Origin: CAYUIS01 sp964444825
GTDB taxonomy: Bacteria; Chloroflexota; Anaerolineae; B4-G1
Direction: 5' to 3'
Length of the DNA: 36,556 nucleotides
Assembly (NCBI GenBank): GCA_964444825.1
Contig: CAYUIS010000042.1
Coordinates: 1 to 36,556 of the forward strand
Below are positions 6,643 to 14,297 of the stretch, in pieces; position 1 is the stretch's first letter; each line of letters starts with the position of its first letter. Both the position numbers and the translations under genes were made by a program. Below the pieces are notes generated by a model that made no database searches, was not told the origin of the DNA, and saw only the letters and a program-made list of their open reading frames with translations.

Positions 6643-7947
6643 TTGCAGAGAACAGAGAGTGTCTCTCTGAAGGGCGTGGTTGGCAACACGGTCGGAAGAG
6701 TAATAGGCTTTATCTACCGGCAGAAGCGTAACTACCGGGTAGCGGTGGCCCGCTCCGCGGTGAACAGCTTCTTGCTGAATCTCACCGCTCAATACGACTC
6801 AATATACACGGTGGCGCTGGGGGCCAACTCGGTCGAACTAGGAACAGTGAGTAGCATTGGCAATGGGATCAGCGCCCTCATCTCTATGCCGGTGGGGTGG
6901 CTGGTGGATCGGTACGGCCTCAAGCGCTTCTATCTGCTGGGTATGGCGTTACTGGCCGGAGCGGCGCTGACCTATGCCCTAGCGCCCGGCTGGCAGGCGA
7001 TCATCACCGCCACGATACTGCTCTCTATCTCTATGAGACTGACCGGCACGGGCTGCAGCGTGCTGTGCGCCGACTCGGTGCGGAACGAGGACCGGGCAAC
7101 CGCTCAGAACATCTGCGTCACGTTGGCATCTATTCTCTCAATGATCGCCCCCCTGGTCGCCGCCTGGCTGGTCACAGCCTCCGGAGGACTGACCGTGGAG
7201 GGCATCCGCCCCCTGTACACCGTTCGCTTCGTGGGGTATGTCCTCATCTTTCTCTTCGTGGCCGCCCAATTGAGAGAGCCAAAGGCGACGGGCACGGCCG
7301 AGGCGAGCGCCAACCCCGGCTTCATGGGCGACTTTGAGCGGTTCTTCAAGGACGGGGGGCACTTGAGAAAGTGGCTGATCGTTGCTTCCCTCACCTGGTT
7401 CCCGATGGCTATGACCACCCCTTTCCTCCAGCTCTTTGCGCATCAAGCGAAGGGAGCGGATCAATTCCTGCTGGGGGTTATGGCCACGGCCACGGTCCTG
7501 GCCCGTGTTCTGTTCGGGATCCCACTAGGGCGGCTGGCCGACAAGATCGGGCGAAAAAAGGTCATTTATCTCGTCACGCCGCTGTGGTATGCCTCTTACC
7601 TGTTGCTCATCTTTTCCTTCAACTCGGTCACCTTGATTCTGGCGGGAGCTTTGCAGACCTTCTTTTTTGTCTCGGCAGGTCTCACGGGCGCTATGACGCT
7701 GGAACTCGTTCCGGTGGAGCGGATGGGAAAGTGGAGTGGTTTGATTGGCCTTTTCCGGGGATTGGTCACTATCCCCGCCCCCATGATCGGAGGCCTGATA
7801 TGGCGGGAGGTGGGGCCTATGTACGTCTTTCTACTCCCTCTAGCGGTCGATCTGCTGTTGAGGATCCCTCTGCTGACCAGAATGCCTGAGACGCTCAAGA
7901 CAGTGCCTCACGGCCGGGAGACAGGATTAGCCGGGAGACAGGATTAG
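6643..7947 (+). CDS. Major facilitator superfamily transporter
   Basis: The 434-aa product has about 12 hydrophobic segments and the MFS loop 2-3 motif (GWLVDRYGLKRFYLLG) with its repeat after TM8 (GRLADKIGRKKVIYL). A basic cytoplasmic N-terminus (FIYRQKRNYRVAVARS) precedes TM1. The family moves small solutes by proton coupling; the substrate is not evident. The best start is TTG 6643 after GGGGGGATC, as no ATG or GTG precedes the first membrane segment in frame; it is therefore likely weakly translated. The last 11 codons come from a 17-bp tandem duplication (GGGAGACAGGATTAGCC twice), so the original tail may have been shorter. It could export a metal complex or import a metallophore, but this rests only on context. 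Confidence 0.82.
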   Translation: MQRTESVSLKGVVGNTVGRVIGFIYRQKRNYRVAVARSAVNSFLLNLTAQYDSIYTVALGANSVELGTVSSIGNGISALISMPVGWLVDRYGLKRFYLLGMALLAGAALTYALAPGWQAIITATILLSISMRLTGTGCSVLCADSVRNEDRATAQNICVTLASILSMIAPLVAAWLVTASGGLTVEGIRPLYTVRFVGYVLIFLFVAAQLREPKATGTAEASANPGFMGDFERFFKDGGHLRKWLIVASLTWFPMAMTTPFLQLFAHQAKGADQFLLGVMATATVLARVLFGIPLGRLADKIGRKKVIYLVTPLWYASYLLLIFSFNSVTLILAGALQTFFFVSAGLTGAMTLELVPVERMGKWSGLIGLFRGLVTIPAPMIGGLIWREVGPMYVFLLPLAVDLLLRIPLLTRMPETLKTVPHGRETGLAGRQD

Positions 7948-8033
7948 CCGGGTGATAGCTTGCAGGTTGATGTTGGATGGCGAGAACCGGGACAAGAATC
8001 CAGAGTCCAGTTGCGTTACACTGAAGGGGAAGT

Positions 8034-8231
8034 ATGCCGATCTATGAGTATCGATGTGAAGAATGTGACGAGGGTTTTGAGCTGTTTGTGCGCTCATCCT
8101 CCCCGAAAACGAATCCTAGCTGTCCCAAGTGTGGCAGTCATAGGGTGAGGAAGGTCATCTCTCTGTTTGGGGTCGGCGGGGCGAGCGCGATCAGCACCTC
8201 AGGGACGTCATGTGAATCTGGCTCTACCTGA
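8034..8231 (+). CDS. FmdB-family zinc ribbon protein
   Basis: The 65-aa product begins MPIYEYRCEECDEGFELF, the FmdB signature, and has four Cys ligands at 8, 11, 30 and 33 (CEEC and CPKC) for one zinc. The tail (GVGGASAISTSGTSCESGST) is short and flexible. FmdB proteins are named for the formamidase regulator FmdB and often occur as small stand-alone zinc ribbons; most have no tested function. The ATG follows AGGGGAAG. It sits 86 nt after the MFS gene and 78 nt before the ferredoxin gene. Confidence 0.85.
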   Translation: MPIYEYRCEECDEGFELFVRSSSPKTNPSCPKCGSHRVRKVISLFGVGGASAISTSGTSCESGST

Positions 8232-8309
8232 TCGCTGAGCCGCTAGGAGGCCGTGCGCCTTCAACGAGGACTGGAAGAGGGCAGTAGGTGTTGTTGGAGA
8301 GGAGGAAGG

Positions 8310-8768
8310 ATGATGTCGGATAGACAGACGGTATGGATAGACATTCAGCGCTGCACCGGCTGCGGCGCGTGCGTCGAGGTCTGCCCTGTCGAGGCCATTA
8401 CTTTGGTGAACGACAGGGCGTACATTGACCACGAGACCTGCACGGGCTGCAGGGCCTGCGTCAACGCTTGCCCCGAGGGTGCTGCCCAGCCCGTGGTCGA
8501 GGGCGACCTCATCCTTGCCCCGGAGCGACCAGTTCCCACCGTGCATCGGCCCAGCCCGCTGGCGGAGACTGCAGGAGCGGCGGTTGTCGTCACCGGGGTA
8601 GGTCTGTTGGCGAAAGCCTCGGGGACGCTGGTCCGGGCCATAGGCCGCTGGCTGATGCGACCTTCCGGAGTGACTCGGTCACCCACTCAGCAGTCCCAAC
8701 CGAGGGCTGAATACGGAGGTGGCGGAGGGCGCGGGCGGCGAGCACGGCGCCGGCGGCGAGGCCGGTGA
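8310..8768 (+). CDS. 2[4Fe-4S] ferredoxin with hydrophobic segment and Arg-rich tail
   Basis: The 152-aa product opens with a bacterial-type ferredoxin domain: CTGCGACVEVCPVEAI and CTGCRACVNACPEGA supply eight Cys for two [4Fe-4S] clusters. A Pro-rich linker follows, then a segment of about 32 residues (LAETAGAAVVVTGVGLLAKA ... RWLM) that could be an amphipathic or membrane-associated helix. The tail is Gly/Arg-rich (GGGGGRGRRARRRRRGR). It probably carries low-potential electrons and may attach to the membrane or to an acidic partner. GGAGGA precedes two in-frame ATGs at 8310 and 8313; the second is better spaced. It is likely cotranscribed with its neighbours. The Arg-rich tail echoes other Gly/Arg-rich proteins in this cluster. 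Confidence 0.85.
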   Translation: MMSDRQTVWIDIQRCTGCGACVEVCPVEAITLVNDRAYIDHETCTGCRACVNACPEGAAQPVVEGDLILAPERPVPTVHRPSPLAETAGAAVVVTGVGLLAKASGTLVRAIGRWLMRPSGVTRSPTQQSQPRAEYGGGGGRGRRARRRRRGR

Positions 8769-8822
8769 CGCGCACATCGTAAGGGCAGAAATAGGACGTT
8801 CAAGACTGATGGAGGTTGAGAC

Positions 8823-9167
8823 ATGACGCCCGTTATGAAGGTCGACGAACTGGAATGGCAACCGCACCCGACGGCAAAGGGGGTCGAGATCAAAGTGCTG
8901 GTCTCCCGAGCGGCCCAGGGCACGGACGTGACCTGTATGCTGGTCCGGATCGGCCGTGGGCAGGAGGTGCCTGAGCACATCCACGATCAGTCCGACGACA
9001 TCCTCTATCCCCTGGCTGGCAAGGCGATGATGTGGGTAGAGGGAAGCGGGGACTTTTCACTTGAGCCGGGCGTGATCGTACGTGTCCCGCAGGGCACGAA
9101 CCATCGTATCTTTGACGTAAGCGAGGAGCTGCTGATCTACGATATCTTTTGGCCAGCCGCATTGTAG
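8823..9167 (+). CDS. Small cupin-domain protein
   Basis: The 114-aa product is a single cupin barrel. Motif 1 is PEHIHDQSDDILYPLAGKAMMWVEG with His52 and His54; the usual third ligand Glu is replaced by an Asp (58 or 59). Motif 2 is VIVRVPQGTNHRIF with His94. This ligand set supports a divalent metal. Small cupins act as isomerases, dioxygenases or ligand-binding proteins, and sequence alone does not choose between these. The ATG follows GGAGGTTGAG. It lies among redox and metal-handling genes, so a metal-sensing or metal-binding role is possible but unproven. Confidence 0.85.
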   Translation: MTPVMKVDELEWQPHPTAKGVEIKVLVSRAAQGTDVTCMLVRIGRGQEVPEHIHDQSDDILYPLAGKAMMWVEGSGDFSLEPGVIVRVPQGTNHRIFDVSEELLIYDIFWPAAL

Positions 9168-9242
9168 CAGCCTCGCCGATTGTCCAGGATAATGACGAGG
9201 ATGTTCCATGCCGGCTTACGAATATAGAAGGAGGTGAGCGAA

Positions 9243-9455
9243 ATGGGTCGAGGTCGTGGAGGTGGTAGCGGGCGCGGCGGTGGCGCCGGTCGTGGCCGCG
9301 GTGGTGGACCGGGCCAGATGGGTGGCCCCAAGGCTGCTGGGCCGGACGGCAACTGCGTTTGCCCCAACTGCGGGCACCGGGTGCCGCACGTGGTAGGTCA
9401 GCCCTGCTACCAGAAACAGTGTCCAAAGTGCGGTACGCAGATGACCCGCGAGTAG
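9243..9455 (+). CDS. Gly/Arg-rich protein with C-terminal zinc ribbon
   Basis: The 70-aa product has two parts. Residues 1-34 are almost entirely Gly, Arg, Ser and Pro (MGRGRGGGSGRGGGAGRGRG). Residues 37-70 hold a CPNCGHRVPHV ... CPKCG zinc ribbon with two further Cys (NCVC, QPCYQKQC). AAGGAGGTGA at 9228-9237, a perfect 16S complement 5 nt before the ATG, is the same translation start signal used by DUF5320 copy C, so it is probably strongly expressed. It resembles small zinc-ribbon proteins near Mrp-type genes in anaerobes; I do not know a named family. The zinc ribbon plus Gly/Arg tail suggests a binding or scaffold role. Confidence 0.75.
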   Translation: MGRGRGGGSGRGGGAGRGRGGGPGQMGGPKAAGPDGNCVCPNCGHRVPHVVGQPCYQKQCPKCGTQMTRE

Positions 9456-9539
9456 CGTGGGCTTGGGAGGACGCCCAGCGTTCGATAGGCGTCAGGCGTC
9501 CTCCCAGGGAGCTGTGGCGGAAAAGAGGAGGTAAGTCGC

Positions 9540-10187
9540 ATGTTTGTACGCGATCGTATGAGTTCGCCACCGGTAACGATAACACCAGACACACCGTTTC
9601 AGGATGCATTGAAGCTGATGAATGATCACGGGTTTCGACGGCTTCCGGTGGTGAACAAGAAAGGCAAACTCGTCGGCATCGTCTCTGAGCGTGATCTGTT
9701 GTACGCTTCGCCATCGCCGGCAACCTCGCTGAGTGTCTGGGAGATAACCTATCTGCTTTCCAAGGTTCGGATTCGGGAGATCATGACCAGGGAGGTTTTC
9801 ACCACAACGCCAGACACCCCTATCGAGGATGCTGCTCACTTGATGGCGGACAACAAGATCGGGGGGCTGCCTGTAGTGGACGAAAACGAGCGCGTCGTCG
9901 GCGTGATCACCGAAACGGACATTTTCAAGTCTTTCGTGGAGATGTTCGCCGGGGGGCATTCCGGTCTGCGTCTGACGCTGCAGGTCCCCGAGAAGAAGGA
10001 TGTCCTTTTGGACTTGAGCAGATCCATTCGCAAGGTGGATGGCAGCATCGTGAGCGTCGGCTCTTTCTATGGTGACGTCTCCGGTGAGCGAGGGCTGGTC
10101 GTCAAGGTCAAGGACGCGAATAGAGGCCAACTCGTGAACATACTGGAGGCCCTTGGTGATCACGTGGTGGATGCCCGTGACGTATAG
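9540..10187 (+). CDS. Tandem CBS-domain protein with C-terminal ACT-like domain
   Basis: The 215-aa product has CBS 1 at about residues 1-60 (FVRDRMSSPPVTITPDTPF, HGFRRLPVVNKKGKLVGIVSERDLL) and CBS 2 at about 77-135 (IREIMTREVFTTTPDTPIED, IGGLPVVDENERVVGVITETDIF). Residues about 143-212 (LRLTLQVPEKKDVLLDLSRSI, RGLVVKVKDANR) resemble an ACT domain, as in AcuB-like proteins. CBS pairs bind adenine nucleotides and sense energy state; ACT domains usually bind amino acids. The product is thus probably a ligand-sensing regulator. The start follows GAGGAGG. The next gene is a universal stress protein, also adenine-nucleotide-binding. Confidence 0.87.
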   Translation: MFVRDRMSSPPVTITPDTPFQDALKLMNDHGFRRLPVVNKKGKLVGIVSERDLLYASPSPATSLSVWEITYLLSKVRIREIMTREVFTTTPDTPIEDAAHLMADNKIGGLPVVDENERVVGVITETDIFKSFVEMFAGGHSGLRLTLQVPEKKDVLLDLSRSIRKVDGSIVSVGSFYGDVSGERGLVVKVKDANRGQLVNILEALGDHVVDARDV

Positions 10188-10255
10188 CTCAGGGGCGGTC
10201 GTTGTCGCACGCCATCCCTAGAATCGGATGACATGGCTGTCCAAGACTGAGAAGT

Positions 10256-10283
10256 CTCTCCTAGGGGGTTGGAGCCTGGAGAG
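10256..10283 (+). terminator. Possible hairpin between CBS and USP genes
   Basis: CTCTCC(T)AGG at 10256-10265 pairs with CCTGGAGAG at 10275-10283 through a 9-bp stem with one bulged T. No T tract follows. It lies in a 167-nt spacer that contains no other recognisable signal. Confidence 0.35.
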
Positions 10284-10354
10284 CACCGGCCCACGTGAGA
10301 CCTACCAGCGCAATCCAGCGGGTCGAATTGCCTGAGAGGGCAAAGGAGGGACCT

Positions 10355-11263
10355 ATGAAGACTCAAGTTCTTGTTCCGTTAGATGGATCGCCCCTGGCCG
10401 AGCAGGCGCTCCCCTGTGCTATGGCATTGGGGCGCGGATTGCCGGCTGGATTAGTTCTCTTTCACGCTGTTTCGATTCCATCTGACGCTTGGGAAATCCT
10501 GGACAATGCCGGCCGGGACGCAGACGCTCTGATGGAGCACATGGAGGCAAAGGCAAAAGCCTATTTGGACAAGGTAGCGGGACAATTGCAGGATGCCGGT
10601 ATGAGTGTCCAGCAGGTAATCTGGCACGGAGCGGCAGCGGGGGCCATTGTGGACCATGCGGAACAAGCGGGTATCCAGCAAATCGTGATGGCTACCCACG
10701 GTTATACTGGCGTCAGCCGGTGGACACATGGCAGCGTAGCGGAGCGTGTGTTGCAGTCGGCCAGTGTCCCGGTGCTCATGGTGTGTACGCTAGCAGGTGA
10801 GGCGAGCGCCAGGCTAGAACCTGTGCGATGCCAGCGCATCCTGGTGCCGCTGGACGGTTCGACTACGGCCGAGCAAGTCTTGCCGCCAGCAACCTCAATC
10901 GCCAAAGCCTTGGGCGCAGAAATGGTCCTCTTTCGGGTCTCAATCGTCCACGTTTCTGGTTGGTATACAGGTGAGTGGTTTGAGCCCCTTGAAGGTGACC
11001 TCGAAACTGCGAACCATCACGCCAAGGACTATTTGAACCGCGTGGCCAGCGACCTTGTCAGGCAGGGGATCAAAGTGTCCACTGTTGTGCAGATGGGCAC
11101 GGTGGCAGAATCAATTGCCAGCTATGCGGAAACTCAACAGATAGACCTGATTGCTATGTGCACCCATGGCAGGACAGGCCTAGAGCGCTGGATCCTAGGC
11201 AGCGTAGCGGACCGCGTACTCCGTGCTGGCCACGTACCGATCTTGCTGGTGCGGGCCCGCTAA
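10355..11263 (+). CDS. Tandem UspA-domain universal stress protein
   Basis: The 302-aa product has two UspA domains. Each starts with the nucleotide-binding strand (VLVPLDGSPLAEQAL at 5-19; ILVPLDGSTTAEQVL in the second half). Each ends with the ATP-binding signature G2xG9xG(S/T): THGYTGVSRWTHGSVAERVL and THGRTGLERWILGSVADRVL. The family binds ATP and helps cells survive stress such as starvation or respiratory inhibition. The ATG at 10355 follows AAAGGAGGG; the frame stays open upstream but an earlier start would add unrelated residues. It sits between the CBS-domain sensor and the ferredoxin-ATPases. Confidence 0.9.
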   Translation: MKTQVLVPLDGSPLAEQALPCAMALGRGLPAGLVLFHAVSIPSDAWEILDNAGRDADALMEHMEAKAKAYLDKVAGQLQDAGMSVQQVIWHGAAAGAIVDHAEQAGIQQIVMATHGYTGVSRWTHGSVAERVLQSASVPVLMVCTLAGEASARLEPVRCQRILVPLDGSTTAEQVLPPATSIAKALGAEMVLFRVSIVHVSGWYTGEWFEPLEGDLETANHHAKDYLNRVASDLVRQGIKVSTVVQMGTVAESIASYAETQQIDLIAMCTHGRTGLERWILGSVADRVLRAGHVPILLVRAR

Positions 11264-11280
11264 GGGGGAACAGGAGAGCG

Positions 11281-11310
11281 ATGGAGAAAATGGAGAAAAT
11301 GAGAGAATGA
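11281..11310 (+). CDS. Nine-codon leader ORF (MEKMEKMRE) overlapping the first ferredoxin-ATPase gene
   Basis: AGGAG at 11272-11276 precedes ATG 11281, which opens nine codons made from an ATGGAGAAA repeat. Its TGA at 11308-11310 overlaps the ATG at 11307 of the next gene (ATGA). The ATPase start has only a weak ribosome binding site of its own, so re-initiation after this leader is a plausible way to translate it. Whether the peptide itself matters is unknown. Confidence 0.35.
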   Translation: MEKMEKMRE

Positions 11311-12230
11311 TTATCACTGTAGCAAGTGGCAAGGGAGGCACGGGCAAGACGACCGTCGCCGTCAATCTGACGTTGAGCCTGGCGGCCGATCAAGAATCTG
11401 GCAATCCCACCGAACCGCTGTTCCTGGACTGCGACGTCGAGGAACCCAACGCCGCCCTCTTCCTAAAGCCCATCATCCAAGAACACCGCGAGGTGGGCCA
11501 GAATATCCCGGAGGTGGACCTGGAAAAGTGCACCTACTGCGGGCGCTGCGCCGAGGTGTGCCAGTACCATGCCATCGCCGTCGTCGGGGAAAAGGTGTTG
11601 GTCTTCCCTGAGCTTTGTCACGGCTGCGGCAGTTGTGGGCTGAACTGTCCCACGGAAGCGATAGACGAGATAGTGCACGTGACCGGGACCATCGAGCGGG
11701 GCCAGGCCGGGAAGGTGGCATTCGCCCAGGGGACGATGAACGTGGGCGAACCGATGGCTGTCCCCATCATCCGCCAGTTGAAGCGATGGGTTATCCCCCC
11801 CGACGCCTCGACTGGGCTCGGCGGAACTCCTGGCAACCGCCCCATCATCCTGGACGCCTCTCCGGGCACTGCGTGTCCGGTCGTCGAGAGTATGCGAGGC
11901 GCGGATTTCGTGCTGATGGTCACCGAACCGACCCCTTTCGGCCTGCACGACTTACGGTTGGCGGTGGAGGTGGCCCGCGATGAACTGGGGCTGCCCGTCG
12001 GCTTGGTGGTCAACCGAGACGGGGTGGGCGATCGGGGCGTGGATGACTACTGCGAAGCTGAGGGCATCCCCATCCTGATGCGTATTCCCCTGGACCGGCG
12101 GATCGCCGAGGCCTACTCGGAGGGCGTGCCGCTCGTAAAAGTGCTACCCGAGTACCAGAAGCAATTCCGGGAACTGTATACAGCCATCGAACAGTTGGTG
12201 GCACACGGGAAAGGAGCCGGGGCACAGTGA
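11307..12230 (+). CDS. MinD/Mrp-family P-loop ATPase with inserted 2[4Fe-4S] ferredoxin domain (first of pair)
   Basis: The 307-aa product has a deviant Walker A (GKGGTGKTT, residues 8-16) and the MinD/NBP35/CooC-type LFLDCDVEEPNAALFL. A ferredoxin domain is inserted at about 72-120, with Cys 75, 78, 81, 85 and 104, 107, 110, 114. The second half has IILDASPGTACPVVESM (Walker B-like), VTEPTPFGLHDL and VVNRDGVGD. The architecture matches the paired ATPases of the Desulfovibrio ORP complex and is related to Mrp/NBP35 and CooC ATPases that load metal clusters. It probably uses ATP to move or build a metal cluster. The ATG at 11307 has little ribosome binding site of its own and may be read by coupling to the nine-codon leader. 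Its stop overlaps the next gene. Confidence 0.9.
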   Translation: MIITVASGKGGTGKTTVAVNLTLSLAADQESGNPTEPLFLDCDVEEPNAALFLKPIIQEHREVGQNIPEVDLEKCTYCGRCAEVCQYHAIAVVGEKVLVFPELCHGCGSCGLNCPTEAIDEIVHVTGTIERGQAGKVAFAQGTMNVGEPMAVPIIRQLKRWVIPPDASTGLGGTPGNRPIILDASPGTACPVVESMRGADFVLMVTEPTPFGLHDLRLAVEVARDELGLPVGLVVNRDGVGDRGVDDYCEAEGIPILMRIPLDRRIAEAYSEGVPLVKVLPEYQKQFRELYTAIEQLVAHGKGAGAQ

Positions 12231-13108
12231 AACAGCTAGTTATTCTAAGCGGCAAGGGAGGCACGGGCAAGACGAGCGTCGCGGCGGCGCTGGCCCAACT
12301 GGCCTCGCAAGAGCTGTCCATTGTTATGGCGGACGCTGACGTGGATGCGGCCAACCTGGAACTGGTGCTTGACCCCACCAAGCAGGAGGTGCAGGACTTT
12401 ACAGGCGGAAAAGTGGCGGCAATCGACCCAGCGAAGTGCACTGCCTGCGGCATCTGCAATGAAGTGTGCCGGTTTGAGGCCATCATCCCTGGAGACGAGG
12501 CTTACAGGGTGGACGCGTTGGCCTGCGAGGGCTGCGCCGCCTGCTACACCCAATGCCCTGAGGAGGCGATCCGCATGGAGGAGGAGCAGGATGGGCAGTG
12601 GTTCCGCTCCGACACTCGCTTCGGTCCGCTGTTTCACGCCCACCTCTTTGCCGGGCGGGAGAACTCGGGCAAACTGGTCACGCTGGTCAAGCAGCAGGCG
12701 CGCTTGCTGGCACTGGACACAGGAGCGGCGTTGGTGCTGGTGGACGGGCCGCCAGGGATCGGCTGCCCGGTCATCTCTGCCTCCGCCGGGGTGGACTTGG
12801 CGCTGCACGTGGTCGAGCCCACTGTCTCAGGCGTGCACGACCTGGAGCGCATCATGGCTACCACCGATCACTTTGGCGTGCCATCGTTCGTGGCGATCAA
12901 TAAGGCAGACCTGAACCCAACCCGCGCCCGGGAGATCACCGCCTTCTGTGCGGCACGGGGCGTTGAGGTCATGGAGCAGATCCCCTACGACGACGTCGTG
13001 ACCGAGGCGATGGTGCACGGGCAGCCGGTCACAGAGTACTCGGACGGGCCGGTGACCGAGGCTTTGAGCGACATATGGCACCGGATCAGGCAATGGCTCG
13101 TCAAGTAA
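12227..13108 (+). CDS. MinD/Mrp-family P-loop ATPase with inserted 2[4Fe-4S] ferredoxin domain (second of pair)
   Basis: The 293-aa product mirrors its neighbour: GKGGTGKTS at about 9-17, VMADADVDAANLELVL, ferredoxin Cys at 71, 74, 77, 81 and 100, 103, 106, 110, then LVLVDGPPGIGCPVISASAG, VVEPTVSGVHDLERI and VAINKADLNP. The GTG start at 12227 overlaps the upstream stop by 4 nt (GTGA), so the two are translationally coupled and probably form a heterodimer in equal amounts. The paralogues are diverged rather than recent duplicates. Roles in ORP-type or CooC-type cluster delivery are inferred from architecture; the target protein is not identified in the window. Confidence 0.9.
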   Translation: MKQLVILSGKGGTGKTSVAAALAQLASQELSIVMADADVDAANLELVLDPTKQEVQDFTGGKVAAIDPAKCTACGICNEVCRFEAIIPGDEAYRVDALACEGCAACYTQCPEEAIRMEEEQDGQWFRSDTRFGPLFHAHLFAGRENSGKLVTLVKQQARLLALDTGAALVLVDGPPGIGCPVISASAGVDLALHVVEPTVSGVHDLERIMATTDHFGVPSFVAINKADLNPTRAREITAFCAARGVEVMEQIPYDDVVTEAMVHGQPVTEYSDGPVTEALSDIWHRIRQWLVK

Positions 13109-13154
13109 CCCTGGGCTTGGTCACACGTTGAGGACTGTGCCCGAAAGAGGTAGT

Positions 13155-13454
13155 ATGGACAAAGAACTGCACACACAGGTGTTGGAACGATTGCGCACCG
13201 TGATTGACCCAGAGACCGGTGTGGACGTGATCCGCATGCGGTTGATCGAAGATCTAGAAGTAGACGAGGGGGGCGCCGTTCGTTACACGTTTCGGCCTTC
13301 ATCTCCCCTGTGCCCTATGGCCATACCGCTAACCCTCTCCATTCGCAAGGCGGTGGCCGAGGTAGAGGGAGTAACCGGGCAGAAAGTCGAGGTTGTGGGC
13401 TATATTCGGGCGGCGGAACTGAACGCGATGCTGCGGGAGCTGGAGAGCGAGTGA
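13155..13454 (+). CDS. MIP18/DUF59-family metal-sulfur cluster assembly factor
   Basis: The 99-aa product belongs to the MIP18/SufT/PaaD family. It has the opening helix LRTVIDPETGVDVI, then RYTFRPSSPLCPMAIPL with the conserved Cys53, then VTGQKVEVVGY. These proteins help mature Fe-S enzymes and are often found with Mrp-type ATPases, fused to them in some bacteria. The ATG at 13155 follows AAGAGG; an upstream TTG would add nine residues outside the family. Its position directly after the ATPase pair supports one assembly pathway, with the NifU-like scaffold upstream. Confidence 0.87.
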   Translation: MDKELHTQVLERLRTVIDPETGVDVIRMRLIEDLEVDEGGAVRYTFRPSSPLCPMAIPLTLSIRKAVAEVEGVTGQKVEVVGYIRAAELNAMLRELESE

Positions 13455-13514
13455 CGGTCAAGGGAGGAGAAACGTTCGCGATTTCTGCCTCTTTTCCCTT
13501 CGTGGAGCACACCT

Positions 13515-14273
13515 GTGGATACAGCCTATCTGGCCGCGCCCGTGTTTTTCGCTATCGCCTTTGTCTTCTCGATGCTTGGTATGGGCGGGTCACAACTATA
13601 TATCCCTATTCTATTCTGGCTGGGTATGGATTTTAAGACCGAGGCCATCCCATTAGGCATGTTGTTGAACGTCGCCAACAGTTCATCGGCCGCCATCATC
13701 TACAACCGCAAAAAGCTGGTCGTCTGGCGAGTGGCCATTCCCTTTGCTGTGGCAATGATCGCGTTTGCGCCAGTAGGGGTCTGGTTGAACGTGCAATTGC
13801 CGGTCAAACCGCTGCTGGTCTTTTTCGCGCTGTTCACTGCTTCGGCGGCGGTGCTGATGCTCTCCGGCTGGAGACCTCAACGTGGCGGGATGTCGTCCCG
13901 AGACCGGGTGGCTCTAGGGCTGGCATCCGGTAGCGGTCTGGGGCTGGTCGCCGGGATGATTGGCCGTGGTGGTGGGTCCTTTGTCGTGCCGCTGTTGTAT
14001 ATCGCAGGGTTGGAAGCCAAAACGGCCGCCGCCACCTCGGCCTCTATCGTTACCTGTTCTGGCATCTCTAGCCTTGTCTTCCACCTGGCGACGACAGCGC
14101 AGCCACGGTGGGGTGTATGGGTTGCCTGCGTCATCACAGTGCTGACCGGCAGCCAACTTGGCTCGCGCCTGATGGCGGAGCGGATGAAATCCCGGGCCGT
14201 CAAAAGGGTCTTTGGATGTGTGCTGCTGGGCGTCGCCGCCCTGATCATTATCAAGGACGTCTTGGGACAGTAA
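13515..14273 (+). CDS. TauE/SafE (TSUP) family membrane permease
   Basis: The 252-aa product has about eight membrane segments in two similar halves. Each half begins with the TSUP signature: SMLGMGGSQLYIPILFWLG near the N-terminus and AGMIGRGGGSFVVPLLYIAG near residue 160. A basic loop (SGWRPQRGGMSSRDR) separates the halves. The family moves sulfite, sulfonates and other small anions, usually outward. The GTG start at 13515 follows GTGGAGC; 60 nt separate it from the MIP18 gene. In this context it may handle a sulfur anion linked to Fe-S or Mo-S chemistry, but its substrate cannot be told from sequence. Confidence 0.87.
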   Translation: MDTAYLAAPVFFAIAFVFSMLGMGGSQLYIPILFWLGMDFKTEAIPLGMLLNVANSSSAAIIYNRKKLVVWRVAIPFAVAMIAFAPVGVWLNVQLPVKPLLVFFALFTASAAVLMLSGWRPQRGGMSSRDRVALGLASGSGLGLVAGMIGRGGGSFVVPLLYIAGLEAKTAAATSASIVTCSGISSLVFHLATTAQPRWGVWVACVITVLTGSQLGSRLMAERMKSRAVKRVFGCVLLGVAALIIIKDVLGQ

Positions 14274-14297
14274 CGCTGCAGGCGAAGGAGGAACCAG

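Noticed and set aside
6557..6670. Possible 37-codon TTG-start gene between nifU-like and MFS genes
   Set aside because: It has a fair GAGGAGAGC upstream but uses TTG, overlaps the MFS start out of frame and shows no conserved feature. Evidence is too thin.
8890..10163. Long minus-strand frames (277 and 223 codons) over the cupin, zinc-ribbon and CBS genes
   Set aside because: They are antisense to recognised cupin and CBS domains and their translations are low-complexity without motifs.
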